Assembly (NCBI GenBank): GCA_023954795.1
Contig: JAGSHA010000017.1
Location: 1-20,010, forward strand
Source of the DNA: Oceanospirillaceae bacterium
Lineage (GTDB): Bacteria; Pseudomonadota; Gammaproteobacteria; Pseudomonadales; Balneatricaceae
Length of the DNA: 20,010 bases
Reading direction: 5' to 3'
The notes beneath the pieces were generated by a model that was not told where the DNA came from, ran no database searches, and was given only the letters and a program-made list of their open reading frames with translations. Position numbers and translations under genes: made by a program. Below, piece by piece: positions 1-7,401 of the stretch; position 1 is the first letter of the stretch, and each line of letters begins with the position of its first letter.

Positions 1-899
1 AAACCGGCGGCTATTATGGCAGCAGTCGCCGCTGTAGCATTTGCGACATTATGCTTACCCATCACACCCAGTGAGAGGGTTACGCTTTTGCCCGCATAAT
101 TCAGCTGAAAACGATAGCAGCCGTTCTCCGCAATACTCAGGTGGGTCGCAACAACATCCGCAGAGCTGTTTTCGACACCAAAGGTCAATCGATTGCGACC
201 CGCTGTTTTATCAAGCCATGCCTCACAGTGAGGATCATCACGGTTGATAATGGCCCAGCCATCGTCCGATAGTCCGTCGAATATCTCACCTTTGGCACGG
301 ACCACCCCTTGCAAGGAACCAAAACCTTCGAGGTGAGCCCCCATCGCATTGGTCAGAATGGCCACATCCGGCAGTGACAGTCGAACGGTGTAGTCGATCT
401 CTTTCTCAGCGCTAGCACCCAATTCAATCACGCCGTATTGATGCTGACTTTCCAGTGATAGAAGGGTCAGCGGGGCGCCGATATCATTGTTCAGGTTGCC
501 CTTAGTCGCGAGCACTTCACCCTGCTGACTCAGGATGGTGGCCAGCATCTCTTTGACTGTGGTTTTTCCTGCACTACCGGTCACGGTGAATACCGTATTT
601 TCGAAACGCTGACGATTGAGTTTCGCGATCTGACCCAGCGCTGCATGCGTATCACCCACCAACCACTGTGGGATATCATCGCCCTGACGATCACTCACAA
701 CAGCTGCAACGGCACCTTTGCTCAGTGCCTGCTCCACAAAACGATGACCGTCGAAGTTAGGCCCTTTTAGTGCGAGAAACAGATTCCCCGGCACGATTGT
801 ACGGGTATCTGTACTCACGCCATTAAACGACATATCGCCTGCCGGTAGTTCACCACCCAACGCAGCCTGAAGATCGCTCAATCGCCATTCACCAATCAT
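1..899 (-). CDS. murF: UDP-N-acetylmuramoyl-tripeptide--D-alanyl-D-alanine ligase (MurF), 3' part cut by window edge
   Basis: MurF is the cytoplasmic ATP-dependent ligase that adds D-Ala-D-Ala to UDP-MurNAc-tripeptide, the last soluble step of peptidoglycan precursor synthesis. Reading the minus strand from the ATG at 899 gives 299 open codons up to the window edge; the family is usually about 450 residues, so the C-terminal third is missing. The N-terminal substrate-binding domain (MIGEWRLSDLQ..., with STDTR at 29-33) is followed by the Mur-ligase P-loop TGSAGKTT at residues 107-114. Next come GNLNNDIG and then IELGAS, all typical of MurF. The ATG overlaps the murE stop as ATGA, implying translational coupling and co-transcription from the mraZ promoter. 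The identification is firm; only the end is unseen. Confidence 0.96.
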   Translation of the reverse strand, partial: MIGEWRLSDLQAALGGELPAGDMSFNGVSTDTRTIVPGNLFLALKGPNFDGHRFVEQALSKGAVAAVVSDRQGDDIPQWLVGDTHAALGQIAKLNRQRFENTVFTVTGSAGKTTVKEMLATILSQQGEVLATKGNLNNDIGAPLTLLSLESQHQYGVIELGASAEKEIDYTVRLSLPDVAILTNAMGAHLEGFGSLQGVVRAKGEIFDGLSDDGWAIINRDDPHCEAWLDKTAGRNRLTFGVENSSADVVATHLSIAENGCYRFQLNYAGKSVTLSLGVMGKHNVANATAATAAIIAAG

Positions 900-2365
900 G
901 CCCGCCACTCCTGTAAAGCTGCCTTCACCACCTGCACGTCATCAAATGGCTGTCGCTGTCCCATTATTTCCTGATAATCCTCGTGGCCTTTTCCCGCCAC
1001 CAGCACTACATCATTTTTCCCCGCCACCAGCACAGCGTCACGAATGGCCTGTTCACGGTCGATTACAGCGGTCACTGGTTTTCCAGCGTCACAGTCTGGC
1101 AAGATCATATCGATAATCTGCTGAGGATCTTCGGTCCGCGGGTTGTCACTGGTCACGTATATAACATCAGCCAAACGTGCGGCGATACGTCCCATCTCCG
1201 GTCGCTTACCGGTGTCACGATCACCACCACAGCCAAATACACAGATCAACTGACCGGGCGTGTGCTGACGTGACGCATTCAAAGCCTTTTCCAAAGCATC
1301 CGGAGTGTGAGCATAATCAACAACCACTAATGGCTGCGTATCGTCACCCAGACACTGCATGCGTCCCGGCACTGGTGTTAATACGGTCAATTGTTGTTGG
1401 ATTTTTTCTGCATCAAACCCCATGACGCCAAGCACTGCCGTCGTTAATAGTAAGTTCGATACGTTAAACTCCCCTACGACCTGTGTATTTAGCGCAATAT
1501 CGCCCCAAGGCGTATTGAGCTGCGCCACAATACCGCTTTTCTGAAGGCATACTTCAGCTGCACGTAATTCGCCTGAATTTTCGCCAAACCCCAGCACAGA
1601 AGCGTCTGCAGCAAACCTTTCCAGTAACACCCGACCAAATTGATCGTCCGCATTAATAACCGCGTGAGCCGGTGCCAATTCATGAAACAAACGCGCTTTA
1701 GCGGCGCCGTATTCATCCATGGAACCGTGATAATCCAGATGATCACGACTCAAATTAGTAAACGCAGCCACATCAAACGACAGGCCTGCCACGCGATACT
1801 GGTCCAACGCATGACTAGACACTTCCATCACCACCGCATCAGCGCCTTGCTGAACAAACTCGGCCAACAAACGTTGTAATCCAACAGCATCTGGCGTGGT
1901 GTGTGTTGCACTTTGCAGCGCATCAGGAAAACCATTACCTACCGTGCCGATAATGGCAGTGCGTAATCCCAAGTGGTTTAGCGACTGCGCTAAAAAATGA
2001 CTGCAGGATGTTTTGCCATTTGTACCAGTGATCCCAACCATTTTTAAAGCTGACGACGGTTCACCATAAAAACGCCCCGCAATGCCGCTTAAACGCAGTG
2101 CTAATTGCTCTACAGCGATGACGGGTACAGGGCTCGGCTCAGCCCACTGTTCTGAGCTATCGATCAGTACCGCAGCCGCGCCTTTTTCGATAGCATCTGC
2201 TACAAAGTCGATACCTTTATACTGTCCACCGGCTCGTGCACAGAACAGATCACCTGCTGCTATATGCCGGCTGTCCTGACTGATACCCGTCACGACACAT
2301 GCACCGGTTTCCGCATCAACAAGCTCTGGCAACAACTCCACCAATGATCTGCGTCGAATAGCCAT
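896..2365 (-). CDS. murE: UDP-N-acetylmuramoyl-tripeptide synthetase (MurE), meso-diaminopimelate-adding type
   Basis: MurE adds the third stem-peptide residue to UDP-MurNAc-L-Ala-D-Glu in the cytoplasm. The 489-residue product has the usual three Mur-ligase domains: an N-terminal uridine-binding domain (about 1-105), a central ATPase domain with P-loop GTNGKTS at 114-120, and a C-terminal domain from about 335. K223 in the AAKARLF segment is at the position of the carbamylated lysine. DNPR at 407-410 is the motif that marks enzymes selecting meso-diaminopimelate, as expected for a Gram-negative. The start ATG shares one base with the ftsI stop (TAATG), and its own TGA overlaps the murF start. 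All key residues I looked for are present and the length is normal. Confidence 0.98.
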   Translation of the reverse strand: MAIRRRSLVELLPELVDAETGACVVTGISQDSRHIAAGDLFCARAGGQYKGIDFVADAIEKGAAAVLIDSSEQWAEPSPVPVIAVEQLALRLSGIAGRFYGEPSSALKMVGITGTNGKTSCSHFLAQSLNHLGLRTAIIGTVGNGFPDALQSATHTTPDAVGLQRLLAEFVQQGADAVVMEVSSHALDQYRVAGLSFDVAAFTNLSRDHLDYHGSMDEYGAAKARLFHELAPAHAVINADDQFGRVLLERFAADASVLGFGENSGELRAAEVCLQKSGIVAQLNTPWGDIALNTQVVGEFNVSNLLLTTAVLGVMGFDAEKIQQQLTVLTPVPGRMQCLGDDTQPLVVVDYAHTPDALEKALNASRQHTPGQLICVFGCGGDRDTGKRPEMGRIAARLADVIYVTSDNPRTEDPQQIIDMILPDCDAGKPVTAVIDREQAIRDAVLVAGKNDVVLVAGKGHEDYQEIMGQRQPFDDVQVVKAALQEWRA

Positions 2366-4071
2366 TAGCGTTTTACAACCTGTTGTTCTGGACGCACCAG
2401 ATTATCCGGCGGGATATTCAGCATACGCAGCGTTCCACCCACAGTGCGGGAGAAAATCGGTGCCGCAACTTCTCCACCGTAGTGCTCCTGTCCTCGCGGA
2501 TTATCGACCATCACGACGGTAACCACTTCGGGATTACTGGCCGGCGCAATGCCCGCAAAAATAGAGATATACTGGTCATCGATATAACCGTTATTACCGA
2601 CTTTGTGCACCGTACCGGTCTTGCCCGCGACCCTGTAACCTGGAATGGCCGCCTGACGCCCCGTTCCCTTAATACTGATAACCGTTTCCATCATGCCCCG
2701 GATCGAGCGCGCGATCGGTGCCGGCATAACACGTACCGGCGGTAACGGTTTGTCGGTACGCAGCAAGCTGACGGGTGTCATCACACCGTCATTCGCTAAC
2801 GGCAGATAGGATTGTGCCAGCTGCAGTGGCGTGACGGACAAACCATAACCATAAGACAGCGTCGCACGCTGCAAGACCTGACTATCCGCTAAGTAAGGCA
2901 GACGCCCGGAACGCTCCCCCGGGAAACCGATGCCTGTGGCATGCCCGATCCCCACGTTCTGCAATAAATTATGCAAGCTACCCGGCTCCAGACTCAGCGC
3001 TAACTTCACCGACCCCACATTGCTCGATTTTGTAATAATGCCGGTAATATCCAACTCACCATAATTGCGGTGATCCCGAATCGTTTTACCTTTCAGACGC
3101 ATATGACCGGGTGTCGTATCGATCACACTGCGCATACCATACTTCCCACTCATCAGCGCAGCAGCAACGGTCATTGGCTTCATGGTTGAACCGGGTTCAA
3201 ACAGATCGGTTACCGCCCGATTACGAATGGTGGACGAAACACGGTCTGCCGGATTATTCGGGTTGTAGGATGGATAATTTGCCATCGCGAGTACTTCACC
3301 GGTTTTTGCACTCAACATCACCAGCGATGCAGCGTCTGCACGATGGGCGGTTACCGCGGCTTTGAGCTCACGATATGCCAAATACTGAAGACGCATATCG
3401 ATGCTCAGCTGAAGTGACTGCCCTTGCTCTGCAGCACTTTCAGAACGGATATGCTTAACGATACGCCCCAGCAAATCCTTCAATACCAGTTGTTTACCGG
3501 GCTCAGAATGCAGCGCTTTTTCATACGACAGCTCCAGGCCTTCCTGTCCTTTACCGTCACGATTGGTAAAGCCAAGCAGATGACTCGCCACCTCTCCCGA
3601 CGGGTAAAACCGCTTGTAGTCACGTTCAACATGTATCCCCGGAACTTTCAGCTCGCGAATACGTGCGGCTACCTGAGGTTCAACCTGACGTTTCAGATAC
3701 ATAAAACGTTTCGAACGTTTAGCTGAGACCTTCTTCACCAAGCGATCTCGGCTCGTTCCTAAATGACGCGCAACTTTGCCTAGCGACACATGCTTAAGGT
3801 CCGCCATTTTAGGATCAACCCATACGGTTGCTACAGGCGCACTGACCGCCATCGGTTCCCCGTTGCGATCAGTGATCATGCCACGATGTGCCGGTACCTG
3901 AATGACTCGCAGACTTCGGGCATTACCCTGATTCTGCAGAAACTCCTGATCCTCGACATACAGCGTGATCAGCTTAAAGCCAATTCCACAGGTAATAGCA
4001 GCGAGAATCCCCAGCACAAGTGCCAGCCTCCACCCCTTACCTATCTGACTGCATGTCTGCTCTTCACTCAT
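2365..4071 (-). CDS. ftsI: Septal peptidoglycan transpeptidase FtsI (PBP3)
   Basis: FtsI is the class B penicillin-binding protein that cross-links septal peptidoglycan in the FtsW-FtsQLB divisome. The 568-residue product has a short cytoplasmic tail, one membrane helix at about 14-37, a periplasmic pedestal (RGMITDRNGEPMAVS at about 63-77), and a transpeptidase domain. The three active-site motifs are all visible: STMK at 295-298 (catalytic S295), SSN at 349-351 and KTGT at 484-487. The start overlaps the ftsL 3' end by 8 bp and the stop overlaps the murE start, so it is translationally coupled on both sides. Length is close to that of other gammaproteobacterial PBP3 proteins. It would be a target of beta-lactams such as aztreonam (family knowledge). 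Confidence 0.98.
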   Translation of the reverse strand: MSEEQTCSQIGKGWRLALVLGILAAITCGIGFKLITLYVEDQEFLQNQGNARSLRVIQVPAHRGMITDRNGEPMAVSAPVATVWVDPKMADLKHVSLGKVARHLGTSRDRLVKKVSAKRSKRFMYLKRQVEPQVAARIRELKVPGIHVERDYKRFYPSGEVASHLLGFTNRDGKGQEGLELSYEKALHSEPGKQLVLKDLLGRIVKHIRSESAAEQGQSLQLSIDMRLQYLAYRELKAAVTAHRADAASLVMLSAKTGEVLAMANYPSYNPNNPADRVSSTIRNRAVTDLFEPGSTMKPMTVAAALMSGKYGMRSVIDTTPGHMRLKGKTIRDHRNYGELDITGIITKSSNVGSVKLALSLEPGSLHNLLQNVGIGHATGIGFPGERSGRLPYLADSQVLQRATLSYGYGLSVTPLQLAQSYLPLANDGVMTPVSLLRTDKPLPPVRVMPAPIARSIRGMMETVISIKGTGRQAAIPGYRVAGKTGTVHKVGNNGYIDDQYISIFAGIAPASNPEVVTVVMVDNPRGQEHYGGEVAAPIFSRTVGGTLRMLNIPPDNLVRPEQQVVKR

Positions 4072-4411
4072 CGCGCACGAACTCTATCAGCGTTGGATCT
4101 GGCACTTTCATATTCAGCTTTTTAACCACCAGAGACTCGACCCGGTTATTTGCAGCCCAGGCACCCTGTTCCAGTAATAGCTGACCCCATTCAACCTGCA
4201 ATTCGTCGTACTCACGCACGGTTACCTGGTGTTGATGAAACAGCTTTCGGTAATCGTGCGATGCAAAAATCACCATTAATGCTGATCCAACGACCATCAG
4301 CACCACGACCGCTAACATCAATGCCGGCTTTATCAGTTCTTCTGCACGATACAACCGTTCAGGTTGTACTTCTGGCTCACGCACTTTGCGGAACCGCTGC
4401 AACGCCAACAT
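4064..4411 (-). CDS. ftsL: Cell division protein FtsL
   Basis: FtsL is a small bitopic divisome protein that forms the FtsQLB complex and helps activate FtsWI. The 115-residue product has a charged cytoplasmic segment (1-28), one strongly hydrophobic helix at about 29-50, and a periplasmic helical stretch (about 52-95) with a heptad-like pattern suited to the coiled coil with FtsB. FtsL is poorly conserved, so the name rests on size, topology and position between rsmH and ftsI. That position is invariant in gammaproteobacterial dcw clusters. The ATG lies directly next to the rsmH stop, and its 3' end overlaps ftsI by 8 bp. Confidence 0.93.
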   Translation of the reverse strand: MLALQRFRKVREPEVQPERLYRAEELIKPALMLAVVVLMVVGSALMVIFASHDYRKLFHQHQVTVREYDELQVEWGQLLLEQGAWAANNRVESLVVKKLNMKVPDPTLIEFVRDE

Positions 4412-5350
4412 TTAGGCGATCTTATAAGCTGCACGCATGACGGCACTGCGCGCACGAGGGTTGTCAGACACCTCCTCCTTACCCGCTTTCACCGCTTTCC
4501 CCAGCCCCTTCAGACGCTGGTTCAGCATATCCTGAGTCACAGGAATTCCCGGTGGTAGGTGCTCGTCACCCTTGACGTACTTACGGATAAAGCGTTTTAC
4601 AATCCGGTCTTCTAATGAGTGGAAACTGATCACGACTAAACGACCACCTTCAGCCAACACCTCAAGTGCCTGATCAAGACAGCGTTCAAGATCTTCCAAT
4701 TCACGGTTTATATGAATCCTGATCCCCTGAAAAGCACGTGTCGCAGGATGCTTGCCTTTCTCCCAGGCAGGATTGGCCTCAGCAATTATTTTTGCCAAAC
4801 GTCCCGTTGTTACGATAGGAGATTCTGCCCTTTCAGCGACAATCGCTTTCGCCATACGACGAGAGAACCGCTCTTCGCCATACAGATAAATGACATCCGC
4901 AATCTCTTTTTCTTCGGCACGAGCCAACCACTCAGCTGCGCTTTCCCCTACCGCCGTATTCATACGCATATCTAACGGACCGTCGTTGGAAAAACTGAAA
5001 CCACGATCGGGATCATCCAGCTGAGGCGAAGACACGCCTAGGTCCAACAGCACGCCATCAACCTTGCCCATCATCCCCGCGTCAGTCACAAACTGCTCCA
5101 TCTCGGCAAAGCTGCCGTGCGCAATGGAGAAACGAGGTTCGTCACCAAACCGTTCTTTTGAATGTGCGATGGCCTGAGGGTCCTTATCGATACCCATCAC
5201 CCGACCACCTTCAGACAGCCGATCCAATACCAGCGCAGTGTGACCGCCGCGGCCAAAAGTACCGTCCACGTAAAATCCGTCGGGATCCTGCACCAGCAGG
5301 TCGACAGCTTCGTTGAGCAGTACCGTAATGTGTTTAAATTCCTGCGCCAT
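4412..5350 (-). CDS. rsmH: 16S rRNA (cytosine(1402)-N(4))-methyltransferase RsmH (MraW)
   Basis: RsmH methylates N4 of C1402 in the ribosomal P site of 16S rRNA using S-adenosylmethionine. Its partner activity, the 2'-O-methylation of the same nucleotide by RsmI, is encoded about 1.2 kb away in this window. The 312-residue product starts MAQEFKHITVLLNEAV. It carries the SAM-binding glycine-rich segment DGTFGRGGHT (about 29-38), LDLGVSSPQLDDPDRGFSF and the late motif VISFHSLEDRIVKRF, all hallmarks of the MraW family. Length is standard (E. coli 313). It is separated from mraZ by 19 bp and abuts ftsL, and is transcribed from the mraZ promoter. Confidence 0.98.
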   Translation of the reverse strand: MAQEFKHITVLLNEAVDLLVQDPDGFYVDGTFGRGGHTALVLDRLSEGGRVMGIDKDPQAIAHSKERFGDEPRFSIAHGSFAEMEQFVTDAGMMGKVDGVLLDLGVSSPQLDDPDRGFSFSNDGPLDMRMNTAVGESAAEWLARAEEKEIADVIYLYGEERFSRRMAKAIVAERAESPIVTTGRLAKIIAEANPAWEKGKHPATRAFQGIRIHINRELEDLERCLDQALEVLAEGGRLVVISFHSLEDRIVKRFIRKYVKGDEHLPPGIPVTQDMLNQRLKGLGKAVKAGKEEVSDNPRARSAVMRAAYKIA

Positions 5351-5369
5351 GATTCAGCATGTTTCCGAT

Positions 5370-5822
5370 TTAAAGTGACAGACTCTGCATCTCTTCGGGC
5401 ATTTCAGCGCCTTCGGCAACTTGCAGATATTCATCGCGAGTCTCCGCCCAGCGGGACTCACTCCATATTTCAAACTTCCGCCCCTGCCCAAGAAGGACTA
5501 TTTTCTTCTCGAGCCCCGCATAGTCACGCAATGGCGCAGGCAGCAACAAACGACCATTTGCATCCATATCCAGATCTGTTGCGTGACCGATCAATAAGCG
5601 TTGAAGGCGACGGGCTACCGGATTTAAACTCGGCAGAGCTTCGATTTTCTTCTGAATCTCTTCCCATTCCTGAAGCGGGTAAAGCAGCAAGCAGCGATCA
5701 TCAGTATCAATCGTGGCAACCAGACATCCATCACAACTCCCCGTGATTTGCTCACGGTAGCGCGCTGGGATCGCCATGCGCCCCTTTGCGTCCAGATTGA
5801 TTGGATTCACACCACGAAACAT
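5370..5822 (-). CDS. mraZ: Transcriptional regulator MraZ
   Basis: MraZ is a ring-forming DNA-binding protein of the AbrB-like fold and, in E. coli, represses its own dcw operon. The 150-residue product has the two tandem MraZ half-domains, each with a D-x-x-G-R signature: DAKGR near residues 11-15 (after MFRGVNPINL) and DANGR near 87-91 (followed by LLLPAPLRDYAGL). It is the first gene of the cluster and lies directly downstream of three GTGGR repeats, the known type of MraZ operator. A weak Shine-Dalgarno (AGG) sits about 7 bases before the ATG. Length matches the family (about 150). Confidence 0.98.
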   Translation of the reverse strand: MFRGVNPINLDAKGRMAIPARYREQITGSCDGCLVATIDTDDRCLLLYPLQEWEEIQKKIEALPSLNPVARRLQRLLIGHATDLDMDANGRLLLPAPLRDYAGLEKKIVLLGQGRKFEIWSESRWAETRDEYLQVAEGAEMPEEMQSLSL

Positions 5823-5849
5823 CTATTGCCTACTCAGCCACCAAAAATT

Positions 5850-5874
5850 CCCACTTTTATCCACTTTACCCCAC
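5850..5874 (-). promoter_or_regulatory. MraZ operator: three GTGGR repeats at 10-bp spacing
   Basis: On the minus strand, going towards mraZ, the repeats are GTGGG (5874-5870), GTGGA (5864-5860) and GTGGG (5854-5850), each followed by AT-rich bases and exactly 10 bp apart. E. coli MraZ is known to bind TGGGN direct repeats with 5-bp spacers, and the same layout is seen here. A possible degenerate fourth unit (TTGGT) lies one turn further on. The array begins at the predicted transcription start, so bound MraZ would block RNA polymerase. Confidence 0.88.
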
Positions 5875-5882
5875 TACACAAC

Positions 5883-5911
5883 ACTATAGAAATTAACCCC
5901 AGTAAATGCAA
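5883..5911 (-). promoter_or_regulatory. Candidate sigma70 promoter of the mraZ/dcw operon
   Basis: On the minus strand TTGCAT (5911-5906) and TATAGT (5888-5883) are separated by exactly 17 bp. The -10 matches consensus at five of six positions and the -35 at three. The predicted start (about 5876) is immediately upstream of the MraZ repeats, which supports the assignment. Confidence 0.65.
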
Positions 5912-6082
5912 GGCGGCCATCGACCGGAAACCCGCGTAAAATCAGGCAATTATTAGATTGTTTAATAGTGGGAGAACAAGTAAAAAACGGTGTGAATTTG
6001 AAGCCCTTGAAAACTAAGGAGTTAAAAGCACTTCACTGTGCGAACGCACTAACAAGAGGTATGAAACCTGAATAAAACTATA

Positions 6083-6439
6083 GGAGAAGCCCGCCGATAA
6101 GCCGGGTTTTGTCGTGGACAGTCATTCATCTAGGGTGTACGTCGCCATACACCTCAAGCGACCTACCCGGATCCGGTATGGGCCATACCTTAAGGATCCC
6201 TATTTGGTCTTGCTCCGAGTGGGGTTTACCATCGCCGTGGAATGTTGCCACCCACGCGGTGAGCTCTTACCTCACCTTTTCAACCTTACCGTTATCCGAA
6301 GATACTTAGGCGGTATACTTTCTGCTGCACTTTCCGTCGACTTTCGCCGCCCAGACGTTATCTGGCACTTTACCCTATGGAGCCCGGACTTTCCTCCCCC
6401 TTGCCAAAGCAAAGCGGCGACTGTCTAGCGGACTTCTCC
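6083..6439 (-). ncRNA. rnpB: RNase P RNA (M1 RNA), bacterial type A
   Basis: This is the catalytic RNA of RNase P, which trims the 5' leaders of tRNA precursors. The minus strand carries the diagnostic core GAGGAAAGTCCGGGCTCC (6396-6379). Further 3' it has GGAGCAAGACCAAATAGG, then GAATGACTGTCCACGAC and ACCCGGCTTATCGG, all close to E. coli M1 RNA. The ends pair to form P1: GGAGAAGTCCGC at the 5' end with GCGGGCTTCTCC at the 3' end, which sets the limits at about 6439 and 6083 (357 nt; E. coli 377 nt). It sits between rsmI and mraZ on the same strand as both. Exact mature ends are inferred from P1 pairing. Confidence 0.97.
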
Positions 6440-6446
6440 GGCGCTA

Positions 6447-6475
6447 AGGATACGCATAACGCCGGTGATTTGCTA
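6447..6475 (-). promoter_or_regulatory. Tentative rnpB promoter
   Basis: A -10-like TATCCT (6452-6447) lies 7 bases before the inferred RNA 5' end, followed by a GC-rich discriminator (tagcgcc). This is the arrangement common at growth-rate-controlled stable-RNA promoters. A weak -35 (TAGCAA, 6475-6470) is 17 bp upstream. The call rests on position more than on consensus. Confidence 0.35.
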
Positions 6476-6522
6476 CTGCAATATTACTATCCATAAAACT
6501 CATTCAAGAAAGCGCTTCCCGA

Positions 6523-7365
6523 TCAGCTATCTGCCTTCTCTAAAGCCAACTTATAGAGCAGATTTTTCTTAACGCCAGTTATTTTGGACGCCAAAGCAGA
6601 GGCCTGCTTGACCGGCAATTCAGCGAGCAATACATCCAGCACATGCTCCACATTGTTATCCACAACCCCTGCTTCGGGTTTTGGCTTACCATGCACCAGC
6701 AAAACAAACTCACCTTTTTGCTGATTGTGATCGGCAGCCATCCAGTCGATCAACTCTGCCAAAGGCGCAGAATGAATGGTCTCAAATGTTTTGGTCAGCT
6801 CACGCGCGACCACCACCTGCCGATCCGCACCCATCGCATCACTCATATCTTTAAGTGATTCCAGCACGCGGTGCGGCGACTCATAGAAAATTAAAGTACG
6901 GCTTTCAGAGGCCAGTTCCAGATAGCATTGCTGCCGAGCATTACGCTTCGCTGGCGGAAACCCCTCAAACGCAAAGCGATCCGACGGCAAACCTGCTGCA
7001 CTCAATGCAGCCACAAATGCAGCACATCCCGGTACAGGCACCACCTTAAAACCAGCTTCACGCACAGCACGCACGACGACGAATCCCGGGTCGGAAATCA
7101 ACGGCGTACCCGCATCCGAAATCAAGGCAACACTGTTACCCGCACGCAACAAATCCAGAATGCTATCAATTCGTTGCCTTTCATTGTGGTCATGTACTGA
7201 AATCAAGCGCGTATTAATGTTAAAGTGCGCCATTAAACGGGCACTGTGCCGCGTATCCTCAGCTGCAATAACCTCAGCGTTTTTCAGCACCTCTACGGCA
7301 CGTTGCGACATATCCTGCAAATTGCCTATGGGTGTGGCAACGACATACAGTGCAGATTCAGACAT
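6523..7365 (-). CDS. rsmI: 16S rRNA (cytidine(1402)-2'-O)-methyltransferase RsmI
   Basis: RsmI uses SAM to 2'-O-methylate C1402 of 16S rRNA, the same nucleotide whose base RsmH modifies. The 280-residue product has the tetrapyrrole-methylase fold signatures of the family: YVVATPIGNLQDMSQRA at the N-terminus (about 7-23), AAEDTRHS (about 34-41), SDAGTPLISDPG (about 83-94) and the P-x-P-G-C-A segment near 110. Length agrees with E. coli RsmI (286). The start ATG at 7365 is only 36 bp from the divergent lpoA start, the same divergent order as in E. coli (yraL/lpoA). The upstream AGGA is rather far from the ATG, so translation signals look weak. Confidence 0.97.
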   Translation of the reverse strand: MSESALYVVATPIGNLQDMSQRAVEVLKNAEVIAAEDTRHSARLMAHFNINTRLISVHDHNERQRIDSILDLLRAGNSVALISDAGTPLISDPGFVVVRAVREAGFKVVPVPGCAAFVAALSAAGLPSDRFAFEGFPPAKRNARQQCYLELASESRTLIFYESPHRVLESLKDMSDAMGADRQVVVARELTKTFETIHSAPLAELIDWMAADHNQQKGEFVLLVHGKPKPEAGVVDNNVEHVLDVLLAELPVKQASALASKITGVKKNLLYKLALEKADS

Positions 7366-7401
7366 CAGCTATTCCATCCTAAAAACCGGGGTGAGAAGTA
7401 T

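Noticed and set aside
6021..6050. Terminator for rnpB
   Set aside because: Only a 4-5-bp stem (GCAC/GTGC) with a short TTTT on the minus strand. It is too weak to annotate; the rest of 5912-6082 shows no clear element.
6109..6428. Two plus-strand frames of 66 and 104 residues
   Set aside because: They lie inside the RNase P RNA gene on the opposite strand.
7246..7401. 52-residue N-terminal extension of lpoA
   Set aside because: It overlaps the rsmI coding region and would bury the lipoprotein signal peptide. The ATG at 7402 has a better ribosome-binding site.
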